Shown: positions 1-7,487, counted from the stretch's first letter. The stretch is 9,654 nt of DNA from DATBMY01 sp036554605 (GCA_036554605.1 DATBMY010000328.1:1-9654), one strand, 5' to 3'. Numbers and translations: made by a program. The notes: a model not told the origin generated them from the sequence alone.

Positions 1-498
1 CTCGCGGGTGTATGATCCCGCAATGGCAAATGGATTTTTTTAGGCGTTCGGAGACTACAGGTGAGTTTCTACATCGGGATTGACTAAAATGCAAGTGATT
101 TCCGTTATTTCTCACCGGAATACTGAACTTACCGCGTAATAGACTGGCTGCGTTCTAGTGCTTCGTGACGTTGACAACGCGCCCGTGAAGTTATAATCTC
201 CGCAAGCCTGCCTGAAGGTTTTTCAATCTTCATGTGATTCTTTACAACCGGTCCAAGAAGTCTTTCGCGGGGCGGATCGGTCTTTCACTCGGCGGGCAAG
301 AGCATCTGGGTACAAAACGGAAATAACTGATTTATCGTCTTAGACTCTGGTTGCTTCACAATACCCTGCGTCGCGTGGCCAGGGATATCTCTTTAAAAGT
401 CCGCCCGGCGTTTTGCGAAAGTGTCCTGGTGATCCATCTTTCGCTTAAATCCGCCGGGTTTCAAGCTAACTCTCGAAGAAAATCGAAGGAGGAAGGAA
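1..498. other. Upstream region without a supportable gene
   Basis: I see no convincing coding sequence on either strand here; open frames are short and lack ribosome binding sites. The stretch holds a consensus promoter at 171-197 pointing toward the gene at 499. If that promoter is used, it leaves a leader of roughly 295 bases. The leader contains small hairpins: 213-217 pairing with 228-232, and 447-452 pairing with 456-461 (AAATCC/GGGTTT with one G-U pair and a three-base loop). The latter lies about 25 bases before the Shine-Dalgarno sequence of the first gene. I could not match the leader to any riboswitch family I know. Confidence 0.5.
171..197 (+). promoter_or_regulatory. Sigma70-type promoter, perfect hexamers with short spacer
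   Basis: TTGACA at 171-176 and TATAAT at 192-197 both match the sigma70 consensus exactly. They are separated by 15 bases rather than the usual 16-18. Transcription would begin near 204 and run to the gene starting at 499. The short spacer may weaken the promoter or make it activator-dependent. The match could also be chance, so start-site evidence is lacking. Confidence 0.45.
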
Positions 499-1113
499 AT
501 GAAGAAAGTAGCTCTTGCTGTCTGTTGTTTGCTCCTGGTGACATTTGCCGCATCGGGGCTTTGGGCGACGAAAGCCGTCCAGCCGCAGACCGTAGATCAG
601 ATCATAGCAGCCGGGCCGTCAGGTATGGCAGCCTATTTGACATTTGAGGAGATGACAAGAGAGTCGGAGGTCATACTGACAGGCAACTGCCTCGATACCA
701 GAAGCGAGTGGATAGAAAACAACCGCGTGCTTGTCACGGTGGCGACAATCTCCGTAGGCGAAGTGATAAAAGGCGGTGCGACTTCGACGGTCGAGGTTGT
801 ATTGCCAGGCGGCGTCGATGTGAATCGAAGGATTCCCGTGGCCATGACCTATGCGGGCGCGCCGCAGATTGCCAGGGATGAAGAAGTCTTCCTTTTCCTC
901 ACGAGCGAAGAGGCCGTGCCGGGCAGCTATGTAGTGACGGGTTTCGCTCAAGGGAAATTCTCAATCGTTGAAGGCGAGGACGGAGAGAAGCTGGTCGCGC
1001 GCGACCCGAGCCGCGTGCGGATACAAAATAAGGCCGGCGTCGTAAGAGGCAATCGCCAGGCCATAGGGCTTTCGGAGTTCAAGCAGAAGGTCAGAGACCT
1101 GACCGGGAACTAG
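499..1113 (+). CDS. Exported protein of unknown function, partner of the matrixin protease
   Basis: A 204-residue protein with a Sec signal peptide: lysines at 2-3, a hydrophobic core at about 4-22, and likely cleavage after LWA near residue 23. The mature part has a run that includes LTFEEMTRESEVILTG (about 47-62), then alternating beta-strand-like segments such as VTVATISVGEVIKG and STVEVVLPGG, then EEVFLFL (128-134) and GFAQGKFSIV (148-157). This reads as a compact all-beta secreted domain. Only one cysteine (C64) remains after cleavage, so no disulfide core is likely. The start is supported by AAGGAGG at 486-492, six bases before ATG. The gene lies 49 bases before the matrixin gene with no terminator between, so the two are probably co-transcribed. 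From memory, similar small exported proteins occur next to bacterial matrixin genes; an inhibitor, chaperone or substrate role is inference only. No named family is assigned. Confidence 0.85.
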   Translation: MKKVALAVCCLLLVTFAASGLWATKAVQPQTVDQIIAAGPSGMAAYLTFEEMTRESEVILTGNCLDTRSEWIENNRVLVTVATISVGEVIKGGATSTVEVVLPGGVDVNRRIPVAMTYAGAPQIARDEEVFLFLTSEEAVPGSYVVTGFAQGKFSIVEGEDGEKLVARDPSRVRIQNKAGVVRGNRQAIGLSEFKQKVRDLTGN

Positions 1114-1162
1114 CGCTCTAATACCGCCCAGAGAATTCATCGGAGAATATTTAGGAGGACTT

Positions 1163-3097
1163 ATGAAAAAGATAGCTTCTATCGCTTTAAGCGCGCTAAT
1201 GATCTTCGTCAGCGTCTCTCCGGCAATGGCCGGAGGGGCACTTGAAGAGATTGATGTCACCGGGAACGTACCCTCGCCGGTACCCACCCACATAATCGGG
1301 CGGCTCGTCGGCATAAAATGGGATGCCCGCGCGGTGCCAGTTCAGTACTCGATGAATACATCGCTCGACCCGATCCCGAACCCGCTCGGCGCGCCCATCC
1401 TAACGCTGGCGCAGGCGCAGGCAGAGTTACAGGAGTCCTTCGATGAGTGGAACGACATTCCAACATCCTTCATCGACATGCAGATAACCGGGACGACGGC
1501 CAAGACGACGCTTGCGGGGTTCGATTTTATAAACGAGCTGACTTTTCGCACCTCGGCCGCCTTCGGAGCGATTGCCTCATCACCCTCGGTGACCCTGATT
1601 CGTGACGTGACGCTGGTCGACGGGGACGACATCGACCTGGATGGAGACTCAGACGTGTCGAGCAGCATCACGACGGTCAGCGACGTCGATAGTGACGGCG
1701 ACCTGGAGTTCCCGGCGGGGTTTTATAAAGCGGGCACGATCCTGGATAACGACGTGCAGTTCAACACGAAGACGAGCAACGGGCTGCGCTTTACTATCGA
1801 CCCCGCGCAGATAGATGGAGTCGCCCGCTCCGTCGACCTTTCAACCGTCGCCGTCCACGAGTTCGGCCATTCGCACGGGCTATCGCATTCGATGCCCAAC
1901 CAGTTCAGCGCCACAGACGGCACCGGAGCCACTATGTTTCCGTTTATAGACACAACTGACCCGGCCGACGAGCTGGGGCAGGCCAGCCTCAGCATGGATG
2001 ACATTGCCTGGAGCTCATACTTTTACCAGGAGGGAAGCGCCGCTTCGGGTCCGGCGGCCTTGCAACCGGGCGACGTTGCATTCGACCGGGCCTTCGGGCT
2101 GATCACGGGCGAGCTCAGACACGGCGTGCTGAACCAGCCGATAGCGGGCGGCCATTTGAATGCTCATGACTGGGTCTCAAACGATATAGTCGTGGGCGGC
2201 TACAGCGGCACAACCCAGGTTTCGGTTAGCCCGACGGGAGGGCTGTTCCTGATAAACCCCGCCTTTAATATCATCAACGGCAACTATGTCCTGCCGGTCC
2301 CGCGAGGCCATTACGCCGTGGGGGTCGAACCCGTCGACGGCACGCCGGTCCCGGCGGCCAACATAAGTTTGACATGCCAGATAGGGTCTATCTTCGGGCA
2401 GCAGAACTTCAACGAGGAGTACTGGAACAACAACTCAGAAGGAAGTCTCGAGCGGCGGCTCGGGCAGCGGAAGCAGATTCCGATTCAGCCCGGGAGAACT
2501 CAGGCCGGGATAAACATCGTCACCGCCAATACCTTCAACATTAATAATTTCGGCAATCGCAACGCCATCGGGTTTATCAACTCGCCGGCCGGGCGAACTT
2601 ATGCCGTGCAGATACCGGCCTCGCAGGTGGCGGCGTTTAATCCGGGGCAAGACATCCTCATCCAGGGCGTCGCCTTCGACACCGCGGTCGTAGACCAATC
2701 CGTGGTCCCGATATTCGCAAGGGCGATGCTCGCGACCGGCGTCATCAACCCCGATAATACGGCCACGATCGATCTGGCAAACCCGATTCAAGAGACCTCC
2801 GGGTTCGTAGGACAGGATAGCGATTTCGCGCCGTTCTATTTTCAGAATCCCCATGTGGTAGGTCAGCAAGTGCGAGACGGCATCGCGAGCGGCGCGATAC
2901 AGAATCTCTTCATTGTCATTCAGATTCCGACCACAACGCCGTTCCCGGGCATAAGCGGGCAGCCGCCGCTGCTCGGTCTCAACAGTGTCGCGACCTCTCT
3001 CGGTTTATCGTTTATCTCCGACAACGGGGGGACGAGCTGGACCCGACTCGGTACTTTCAACTTCCGCATCTCGCTGGTGCTGTCGCAAAATCCGTGA
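1163..3097 (+). CDS. Exported matrixin-type (metzincin) zinc metalloprotease
   Basis: A 644-residue secreted protein with a signal peptide at 1-23 (cleavage after AMA). The catalytic domain (about 45-290) carries the metzincin zinc motif HEFGHSHGLSH: H232, H236 and H242 bind zinc and E233 is the general base. The motif is followed by a Met-turn, ATMFPF with M258, matching the matrixin (M10A) pattern. A segment rich in aspartate (153-182, with D-x-D-G-D runs) precedes the active site and probably binds calcium. Residues about 310-400 resemble a carboxypeptidase-regulatory-like beta-sandwich (GLITGELRHG, then PIAGGHLNA). The C-terminal 200 residues look like a further beta-rich domain of unknown role. 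The only cysteine is in LTCQIG, so there is no cysteine-switch prodomain. AGGAGG at 1153-1158 sits four bases before ATG, and a terminator follows at 3124-3152. The protein probably cleaves extracellular proteins; its substrate is unknown. Confidence 0.9.
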   Translation: MKKIASIALSALMIFVSVSPAMAGGALEEIDVTGNVPSPVPTHIIGRLVGIKWDARAVPVQYSMNTSLDPIPNPLGAPILTLAQAQAELQESFDEWNDIPTSFIDMQITGTTAKTTLAGFDFINELTFRTSAAFGAIASSPSVTLIRDVTLVDGDDIDLDGDSDVSSSITTVSDVDSDGDLEFPAGFYKAGTILDNDVQFNTKTSNGLRFTIDPAQIDGVARSVDLSTVAVHEFGHSHGLSHSMPNQFSATDGTGATMFPFIDTTDPADELGQASLSMDDIAWSSYFYQEGSAASGPAALQPGDVAFDRAFGLITGELRHGVLNQPIAGGHLNAHDWVSNDIVVGGYSGTTQVSVSPTGGLFLINPAFNIINGNYVLPVPRGHYAVGVEPVDGTPVPAANISLTCQIGSIFGQQNFNEEYWNNNSEGSLERRLGQRKQIPIQPGRTQAGINIVTANTFNINNFGNRNAIGFINSPAGRTYAVQIPASQVAAFNPGQDILIQGVAFDTAVVDQSVVPIFARAMLATGVINPDNTATIDLANPIQETSGFVGQDSDFAPFYFQNPHVVGQQVRDGIASGAIQNLFIVIQIPTTTPFPGISGQPPLLGLNSVATSLGLSFISDNGGTSWTRLGTFNFRISLVLSQNP

Positions 3098-3123
3098 CCA
3101 GGCACCGTCGAACAGCATCATCG

Positions 3124-3152
3124 GAGGGGGCAGCTCTGTCGGCCCCCTTTCT
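3124..3152 (+). terminator. Rho-independent terminator after the protease gene
   Basis: AGGGGGC (3125-3131) pairs with GCCCCCT (3142-3148) around a ten-base loop, and the following bases read TTTCTATTT. It lies about 27 bases past the protease stop codon, which fits termination of the two-gene secretion cassette. Confidence 0.75.
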
Positions 3153-3154
3153 AT

Positions 3155-3183
3155 TTGTACTCAACCCGAAGTCCCTGCATAAT
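3155..3183 (+). promoter_or_regulatory. Sigma70-type promoter for the ROK kinase gene
   Basis: TTGTAC at 3155-3160 and CATAAT at 3178-3183 are separated by an optimal 17 bases, directly after the terminator. The predicted start near 3190 leaves a short leader containing GGGAG (3196-3200). The position between a terminator and a coding region supports real use, though each hexamer has mismatches. Confidence 0.5.
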
Positions 3184-3203
3184 GCCAGAGAAAAAGGGAG
3201 CGA

Positions 3204-4211
3204 GTGGACGATATGGATAAACCTGTGCTTGGCATTGATCTGGGCGGGACAAAAGTATACGCGGCGGTCGTCGACGGCAAGGGGCGCATAACCGGGCACG
3301 CGCGCAACAAGACGCGCGCATGGCGCGACGAAGAGAAGGTCTTTACGACGATAGTCAAGACGGCTCGTCGCGCGCTCGCATCCGCCGGGTTAGATCAGTC
3401 GGCTATTTCCGCCATCGGAATAGGAGCGCCCGGACCCATTGACCCGGATGCGGGCGTAATCATAGACTCGGCGAACCTGCCGTTCAGGAACTTTCCGCTG
3501 GGCGAGCGATTGTCCGAGGAATTTGGTCGCCCGACCATAGTCGAAAACGATGTCAACGCCGGTATCTACGGCGAATTTCGCGCAGGGGCGGCGCAAGGCG
3601 CGACCGAAGTGGTAGGCGTTTTTGTTGGGACAGGTATCGGCGGCGGACTCATATTAAACGGCGCGCTCTATCGCGGATACGGCAAGAACGCGGGCGAGGT
3701 GGGGCACACCATCATCGAGGCCGCTTCGAAAGCCCGCTGCGGGGCCGGCCACCGCGGGTGCCTTGAAGCGCTCGCGAGCCGCACCGCCATAACTCGCGAC
3801 TTGCGCCGGGCCGTCAAGCGCGGGCGCAGGACATCCGTGTCAAAGTTTCTGAAGAAAGAGACCGATGTGCTCGGGGGGAAAGAGCTCGGACGCGCTTACG
3901 AAGAAGGCGACCAGGTGGTCAGAAAAGCCATGCGCCGCGCGGCGAAGTTTGTCGGCATCGGATTAGGCAACTTCGTGAATTTTCTATCGCCGCAGCTGAT
4001 AGTGCTCGGCGGAGGCGTGATCGAGGCGCTGGACGACGAGTTTCTCAGCCTCGTAGAGAAGAGCATGCGCAAAATAGCTTTTGAGGTCAGCGCGAATGAA
4101 TTAAAGATAGTCCGCGCCGCCCTCGGCGACGACGCGGGGGTCATAGGGGCCGCGATGCTGGCGCGCGAGCGTCACGCATCCGGCCACCAGTCTATGCATG
4201 CAAAGTCTTAG
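3204..4211 (+). CDS. ROK-family sugar kinase (glucokinase-like)
   Basis: A 335-residue cytoplasmic kinase expected to phosphorylate glucose or a related hexose with ATP. The phosphate-binding GIDLGGTK lies at about 10-17, followed by IGAPGPID, the catalytic END motif with D116, GTGIGGG, and the zinc-site stretch AGEVGH (H168) plus C179-G-A-G-H-R-G-C186-L-E. The family consensus there is CxCGxxGCxE, so the second cysteine is replaced by A181. LIVLGGGV near the C-terminus is the adenosine-side motif. There is no N-terminal helix-turn-helix, so it is a kinase and not a ROK repressor. About 20-30 residues around 190-225 make it slightly longer than the common 290-320. The start is uncertain: GTG at 3204 sits three bases from GGGAG, while ATG at 3213 (MDKPVLGID) sits twelve bases away. 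Glucokinase, N-acetylglucosamine/mannosamine kinase or fructokinase cannot be separated from sequence alone. Confidence 0.9.
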   Translation: MDDMDKPVLGIDLGGTKVYAAVVDGKGRITGHARNKTRAWRDEEKVFTTIVKTARRALASAGLDQSAISAIGIGAPGPIDPDAGVIIDSANLPFRNFPLGERLSEEFGRPTIVENDVNAGIYGEFRAGAAQGATEVVGVFVGTGIGGGLILNGALYRGYGKNAGEVGHTIIEAASKARCGAGHRGCLEALASRTAITRDLRRAVKRGRRTSVSKFLKKETDVLGGKELGRAYEEGDQVVRKAMRRAAKFVGIGLGNFVNFLSPQLIVLGGGVIEALDDEFLSLVEKSMRKIAFEVSANELKIVRAALGDDAGVIGAAMLARERHASGHQSMHAKS

Positions 4212-4214
4212 CGA

Positions 4215-5147
4215 TCACCTGCGCGCGGCGGCAAGCACGTGCTCGGGCGGCATGCGAAGGTCCCAGACTATTCTGAGCCAGGAAAGCACCTTCAGCGCGT
4301 AGTAGCTGAAGTCTACCTCCCACCAGAAGAATCCCTGCCGGACAGAGGCCATGTAGTAGTGATGGTTGTTATGCCAGCCCTCGCCCCCGGTCCACAGCGC
4401 TATGAAGAAGTTATTGCGGCTCTCGTCGGGAGTCTTATAGCGCTTGCTGCCCCACATGTGCGCGAGAGAATTTACGGTGAACGTGCCGTGATATAAAAGC
4501 ACGGTGCTAACGAAGAATCCCCATACGAGAAGCTGCCAGCCGCCTATAAAGTATAAGATCACCGCCAGCGCGACGGGCGGGATAAGGTGATAGGTGTTGA
4601 GCCAGCGCAATTCCGGATAACGCGCAAAATCTTTTATCGAGTCCCAGTTCGTCTCGTCGTACTTAGTGCTTACTATCCATCCTACGTGCGACCACCAGAA
4701 CCCGTCGGTGACCGGCGAGTGCACATCGCCCGGGACGTCGGTGTAGCGGTGGTGGCGGCGATGATGCGCGGCCCACCACAGCGGCCCCTTCTGCACGGCG
4801 GTCGTGCCCAGAAGCGCGAGCAGGAACTGGAAGAAGCGGCTCGTCTTAAAAGAGCGATGCGAAAAGTAGCGATGGTATCCGGCCGTAAGCCCCCACATGC
4901 GGAGCGCGTAAAGCCCTATGCATACGAGCACGGCCGTCCAGCTCACGCCGACAAGCAGGATGGCGAAACAGGCCACGTGCATAAGGAAAAATGGAATCAC
5001 CTTGTAGCTGAATCCATGTTCGCTATCGGTGGCAAAGACGGGCGCTTCCTTTTCTTCGGGCTGAAGCCTCGCTTTCGAGCCGGGCTCCGGGGTTATTATT
5101 GATTGCGGGATTACGGTGTCGGGTGACTTGGTCTTTACTTCTAGCAT
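4215..5147 (-). CDS. Membrane fatty-acid desaturase (delta-9 acyl-CoA/acyl-lipid type)
   Basis: A 310-residue integral membrane di-iron desaturase that uses O2 and an electron donor to introduce a cis double bond into saturated acyl chains, probably for membrane fluidity. All three histidine boxes are present, numbered from the chosen ATG: HRYFSH (92-97), HHRRHH (128-133) and HNNHH within GEGWHNNHH (259-263). An accessory NSLAH lies at 226-230. Hydrophobic pairs lie at about 51-85 and 190-220. No cytochrome b5 domain is fused, so ferredoxin or another carrier must supply electrons. A longer frame opens with TTG at 5177, but AGGAG at 5153-5157 lies inside that extension. AGGAG is five bases before ATG at 5147 and two before ATG at 5150, so I start at 5147. 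The stop is three bases from that of the convergent ROK kinase. Confidence 0.92.
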   Translation of the reverse strand: MLEVKTKSPDTVIPQSIITPEPGSKARLQPEEKEAPVFATDSEHGFSYKVIPFFLMHVACFAILLVGVSWTAVLVCIGLYALRMWGLTAGYHRYFSHRSFKTSRFFQFLLALLGTTAVQKGPLWWAAHHRRHHRYTDVPGDVHSPVTDGFWWSHVGWIVSTKYDETNWDSIKDFARYPELRWLNTYHLIPPVALAVILYFIGGWQLLVWGFFVSTVLLYHGTFTVNSLAHMWGSKRYKTPDESRNNFFIALWTGGEGWHNNHHYYMASVRQGFFWWEVDFSYYALKVLSWLRIVWDLRMPPEHVLAAARR

Positions 5148-5152
5148 CATCT

Positions 5153-5157
5153 CTCCT
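5153..5157 (-). promoter_or_regulatory. Shine-Dalgarno site that sets the desaturase start
   Basis: On the minus strand TTCAGGAGAGATGATG reads into the gene. AGGAG is five bases from the second ATG (5147) and two from the first (5150). It argues against the upstream TTG at 5177. Confidence 0.7.
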
Positions 5158-5297
5158 GAAGTTGTATTAAGCGACAAGTAAACATCCTAGCAATTCTGCG
5201 CGCTGGCCGGAAGTCTAAAGCGAAAAATAAATTATTGGATACCATCGCAAATGCATGTGCCGCGCGTCCGCTTTAGTCCTTAGGCCACCATTTGCTT

Positions 5298-5303
5298 TAT
5301 AAT
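5298..5303 (+). promoter_or_regulatory. Consensus -10 box just upstream of the helicase gene
   Basis: TATAAT at 5298-5303 matches the sigma70 -10 box exactly. No good -35 is visible at the expected distance. Transcription would begin near 5310, only about seven bases before the ATG at 5317. No Shine-Dalgarno sequence is present, which suggests a nearly leaderless message. Confidence 0.5.
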
Positions 5304-5316
5304 GCTCTAGCGGTTT

Positions 5317-7368
5317 ATGGATAAGCGATACGTCATAAAGCGAGACGCGCCGCGACGGTTTCTCGTCAACTACCGGGGCGATCTCAACGACGAACAGTAC
5401 GCCGTGGTCACGACGGGCGGCGGCCCGGTCCTTGTCATCGCCGGCGCGGGCTCGGGCAAGACGCGAACGGTAACTTACCGGGTCGCCCGGCTCATAGAGA
5501 GCGGAATCGCGCCCGCGCGCATCCTTCTTGTTACCTTTACGAACAAGGCCGCGCGCGAGATGCTTCACCGCGTCGAGTCGCTTTTGCAGACCGATGCGCG
5601 CAGGGTGTGGGGCGGCACATTTCACTCTATAGCCAATCGCATACTGCGCCGGCACGCGCAGTCGATAGATTACCAGCCGAACTTCACCATATTAGATTCT
5701 GAAGACGCGAAAGGGCTTATAGAATCGGCAGTCGAGGAGACCGGCGTTGACGTCAAAGCCCGGCGCTTTCCAAAGCCCGAAGTCCTTGCCGATATAATCA
5801 GCTTCGCGAATAATCGCGATCTTCCATTGCGCGACTGCATCGTGCAAAATTACCCGCACTTCGAGCCGCTCGCCGCGCAAATAGAACGCGTCGACCGCAT
5901 ATACCAGGCGCGCAAGCTCGAAACCAACGCGATGGATTATGACGATCTGTTGATGAACTGGAAGCGGTTGCTTACCGAAAAACCGGAGATAGGCGATTAC
6001 TGGGCCGACAACTTCGAATATATTCTTGTAGACGAGTATCAGGATACGAATAAGATTCAGGCTGAGATAATAGACCTGCTCGCCGCGAAGCATCGCAACG
6101 TCATGGTCGTGGGCGATGACGCGCAATCGATATTCGGGTGGCGGGGCGCGCATTTCGCCAACCTTTATACTTTCAAAGAACGCTTCGGCGATGCTCGCGA
6201 GTTTCGTCTTGAGACGAACTATCGCTCGCGGCCCGAGATAGTGCTGCTTGCGAACGCGTCGATACGGGGCAATCGAAAGCAGTTCCCGAAAAACCTTCAA
6301 GCGGCGCGCAACTCTTCGGGCGTCGCCCCGGCGCTGATCCCGGTCAAAGATAGCGATCAACAGGCGGCCTTCGTCGCCGGGCGCATACTCGACCTGCGCG
6401 AAGAGGGCGTGCCGCTATCGGACATCGCGGTTCTATACCGAAGCCACTGGCACGCGCTCGAACTCCAGCTTGAGCTTGTGCGCCGCGACATACCCTATGT
6501 CGTCCGCTCCGGGATACGCTTCTTCGAGCAGGCGCATATAAAAGACGTGATCTCTTATCTGAGAATCGTGGTCAACCCGCGCGACGAGCTTGCGTGGAAG
6601 CGAGTGCTCAAGCTCATCCCGCAGGTGGGCAACCGGACGGCCAATAGAATCTGGGAGCGGCTCGCGGCTAGCAATGAGCCGCTCGCGCTCGCTCGCCGCG
6701 CGGACTTCGATGCGGGCGCGAGGGCCGGCGCCGCCTGGCGCGAGTTCGCTCAACTGCTCGACCGGCTTGTGAGCCCCGATAATATTGATCAGCCCGCAAA
6801 ACAGATCGCGCTGATACTTGAGACCGGGTATGAGGAGTACCTCGAAAACACCTATGAGAACTCTGACCTGCGGGCGGAGGACCTGCGCCAGTTGTCGAAT
6901 TACGCCGCGCGCTTTGGGACTACCGAGGAGTTTCTCTCCGAGCTTGCGCTTATAAATACCGAGCGGTTCGGCGCGCCGCAGGGGACGACGGGCGAAGACG
7001 TCATAATGGGCGGCGACGAAGACGAAAAGCTCGTGCTCAGCTCGATACACCAGGGAAAGGGGCTGGAATGGCACGCGGTCTTTTTGATCTGGGCGGCCGA
7101 CGGCAAATTCCCTTCGGCGCGCTCTCTGCGCGACGCGGAAAGCGAAGAGGAAGAGCGGCGGCTCTTTTATGTCGCAATAACGCGCGCGAAAGATGAGCTG
7201 TACATCTGCTACCCGGTAGTGGTGACCGATTTTTCGCGGCAGACCGTCATTCAAAAGCCGTCGCGTTTCGTCACCGAGGTGCCGCGCGACCTGTTTGAAG
7301 TATGGTCGGTCGAAGAAGAGTCGCTCGACAGCGCCGGCCCCGAAGAGGCATCGAAGCTTATAAATTGA
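5317..7368 (+). CDS. UvrD/PcrA/Rep-like superfamily 1 ATP-dependent DNA helicase
   Basis: A 683-residue 3'-5' DNA helicase expected to unwind DNA in excision or mismatch repair or at stalled forks. All SF1A motifs are in order: the Q-like LNDEQYAVV, Walker A AGAGSGKT (42-49), TFTNKAAREM, GTFHSIANRIL, Walker B DEYQD (239-243), VVGDDAQSIFGWRGA, LETNYRS, HQGKGLEW (578-585), and VAITRAKDELY starting at 619 with the arginine finger R623. Length is slightly below that of UvrD/PcrA (about 720). The C-terminus ends in an acidic tail (EEESLDSAGPEE) without the Tudor-like GxxVxHxxFGxG motif of PcrA/UvrD. The ATG at 5317 has no Shine-Dalgarno sequence but sits just after a TATAAT box. The N-terminal lead before the Q motif (MDKRYVIKRD) looks natural for this clade, so I keep this start. 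It could be called uvrD or pcrA; the exact orthology is unresolved. Confidence 0.93.
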   Translation: MDKRYVIKRDAPRRFLVNYRGDLNDEQYAVVTTGGGPVLVIAGAGSGKTRTVTYRVARLIESGIAPARILLVTFTNKAAREMLHRVESLLQTDARRVWGGTFHSIANRILRRHAQSIDYQPNFTILDSEDAKGLIESAVEETGVDVKARRFPKPEVLADIISFANNRDLPLRDCIVQNYPHFEPLAAQIERVDRIYQARKLETNAMDYDDLLMNWKRLLTEKPEIGDYWADNFEYILVDEYQDTNKIQAEIIDLLAAKHRNVMVVGDDAQSIFGWRGAHFANLYTFKERFGDAREFRLETNYRSRPEIVLLANASIRGNRKQFPKNLQAARNSSGVAPALIPVKDSDQQAAFVAGRILDLREEGVPLSDIAVLYRSHWHALELQLELVRRDIPYVVRSGIRFFEQAHIKDVISYLRIVVNPRDELAWKRVLKLIPQVGNRTANRIWERLAASNEPLALARRADFDAGARAGAAWREFAQLLDRLVSPDNIDQPAKQIALILETGYEEYLENTYENSDLRAEDLRQLSNYAARFGTTEEFLSELALINTERFGAPQGTTGEDVIMGGDEDEKLVLSSIHQGKGLEWHAVFLIWAADGKFPSARSLRDAESEEEERRLFYVAITRAKDELYICYPVVVTDFSRQTVIQKPSRFVTEVPRDLFEVWSVEEESLDSAGPEEASKLIN

Positions 7369-7487
7369 ATGAGACTGCGACCTTCAAGCCAGTGCCAGAG
7401 CATCCGCAAGCATCAGGACGAAAGAGAATAAATATGGAACCATCAATGCCGAGCGGCGTTTGTGGGGTATCAAAAGGATAAAAGGCC

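Noticed and set aside
4..41. Hairpin GCGGG/CCCGC (4-8 with 17-21) followed by a run of seven Ts as a terminator
   Set aside because: The stem is only five pairs and the T-run begins about 13 bases after it, so it does not fit an intrinsic terminator. No upstream gene end is visible.
351..647. 98-codon forward frame opening with TTG
   Set aside because: It overlaps the start of the exported protein gene in another frame and has no ribosome binding site. The gene at 499 has both a strong site and a signal peptide.
4587..5102. 171-codon forward frame opposite the desaturase
   Set aside because: It is antisense to a gene with all three histidine boxes, and its product has no recognisable features.
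5148..5177. TTG at 5177 as the desaturase start, adding ten residues
   Set aside because: The only good Shine-Dalgarno site lies within that extension and points to the ATG codons at 5150 and 5147.
5161..5316. Minus-strand promoter for the desaturase
   Set aside because: Several partial matches exist, including TAATAC close to the start and TATAAA overlapping the helicase -10 box. None has a convincing -35 at the right distance.
5692..7254. Two long antisense frames on the minus strand opposite the helicase
   Set aside because: They mirror the codon pattern of a real, motif-complete gene. Their products show no domain and are rich in arginine and valine.
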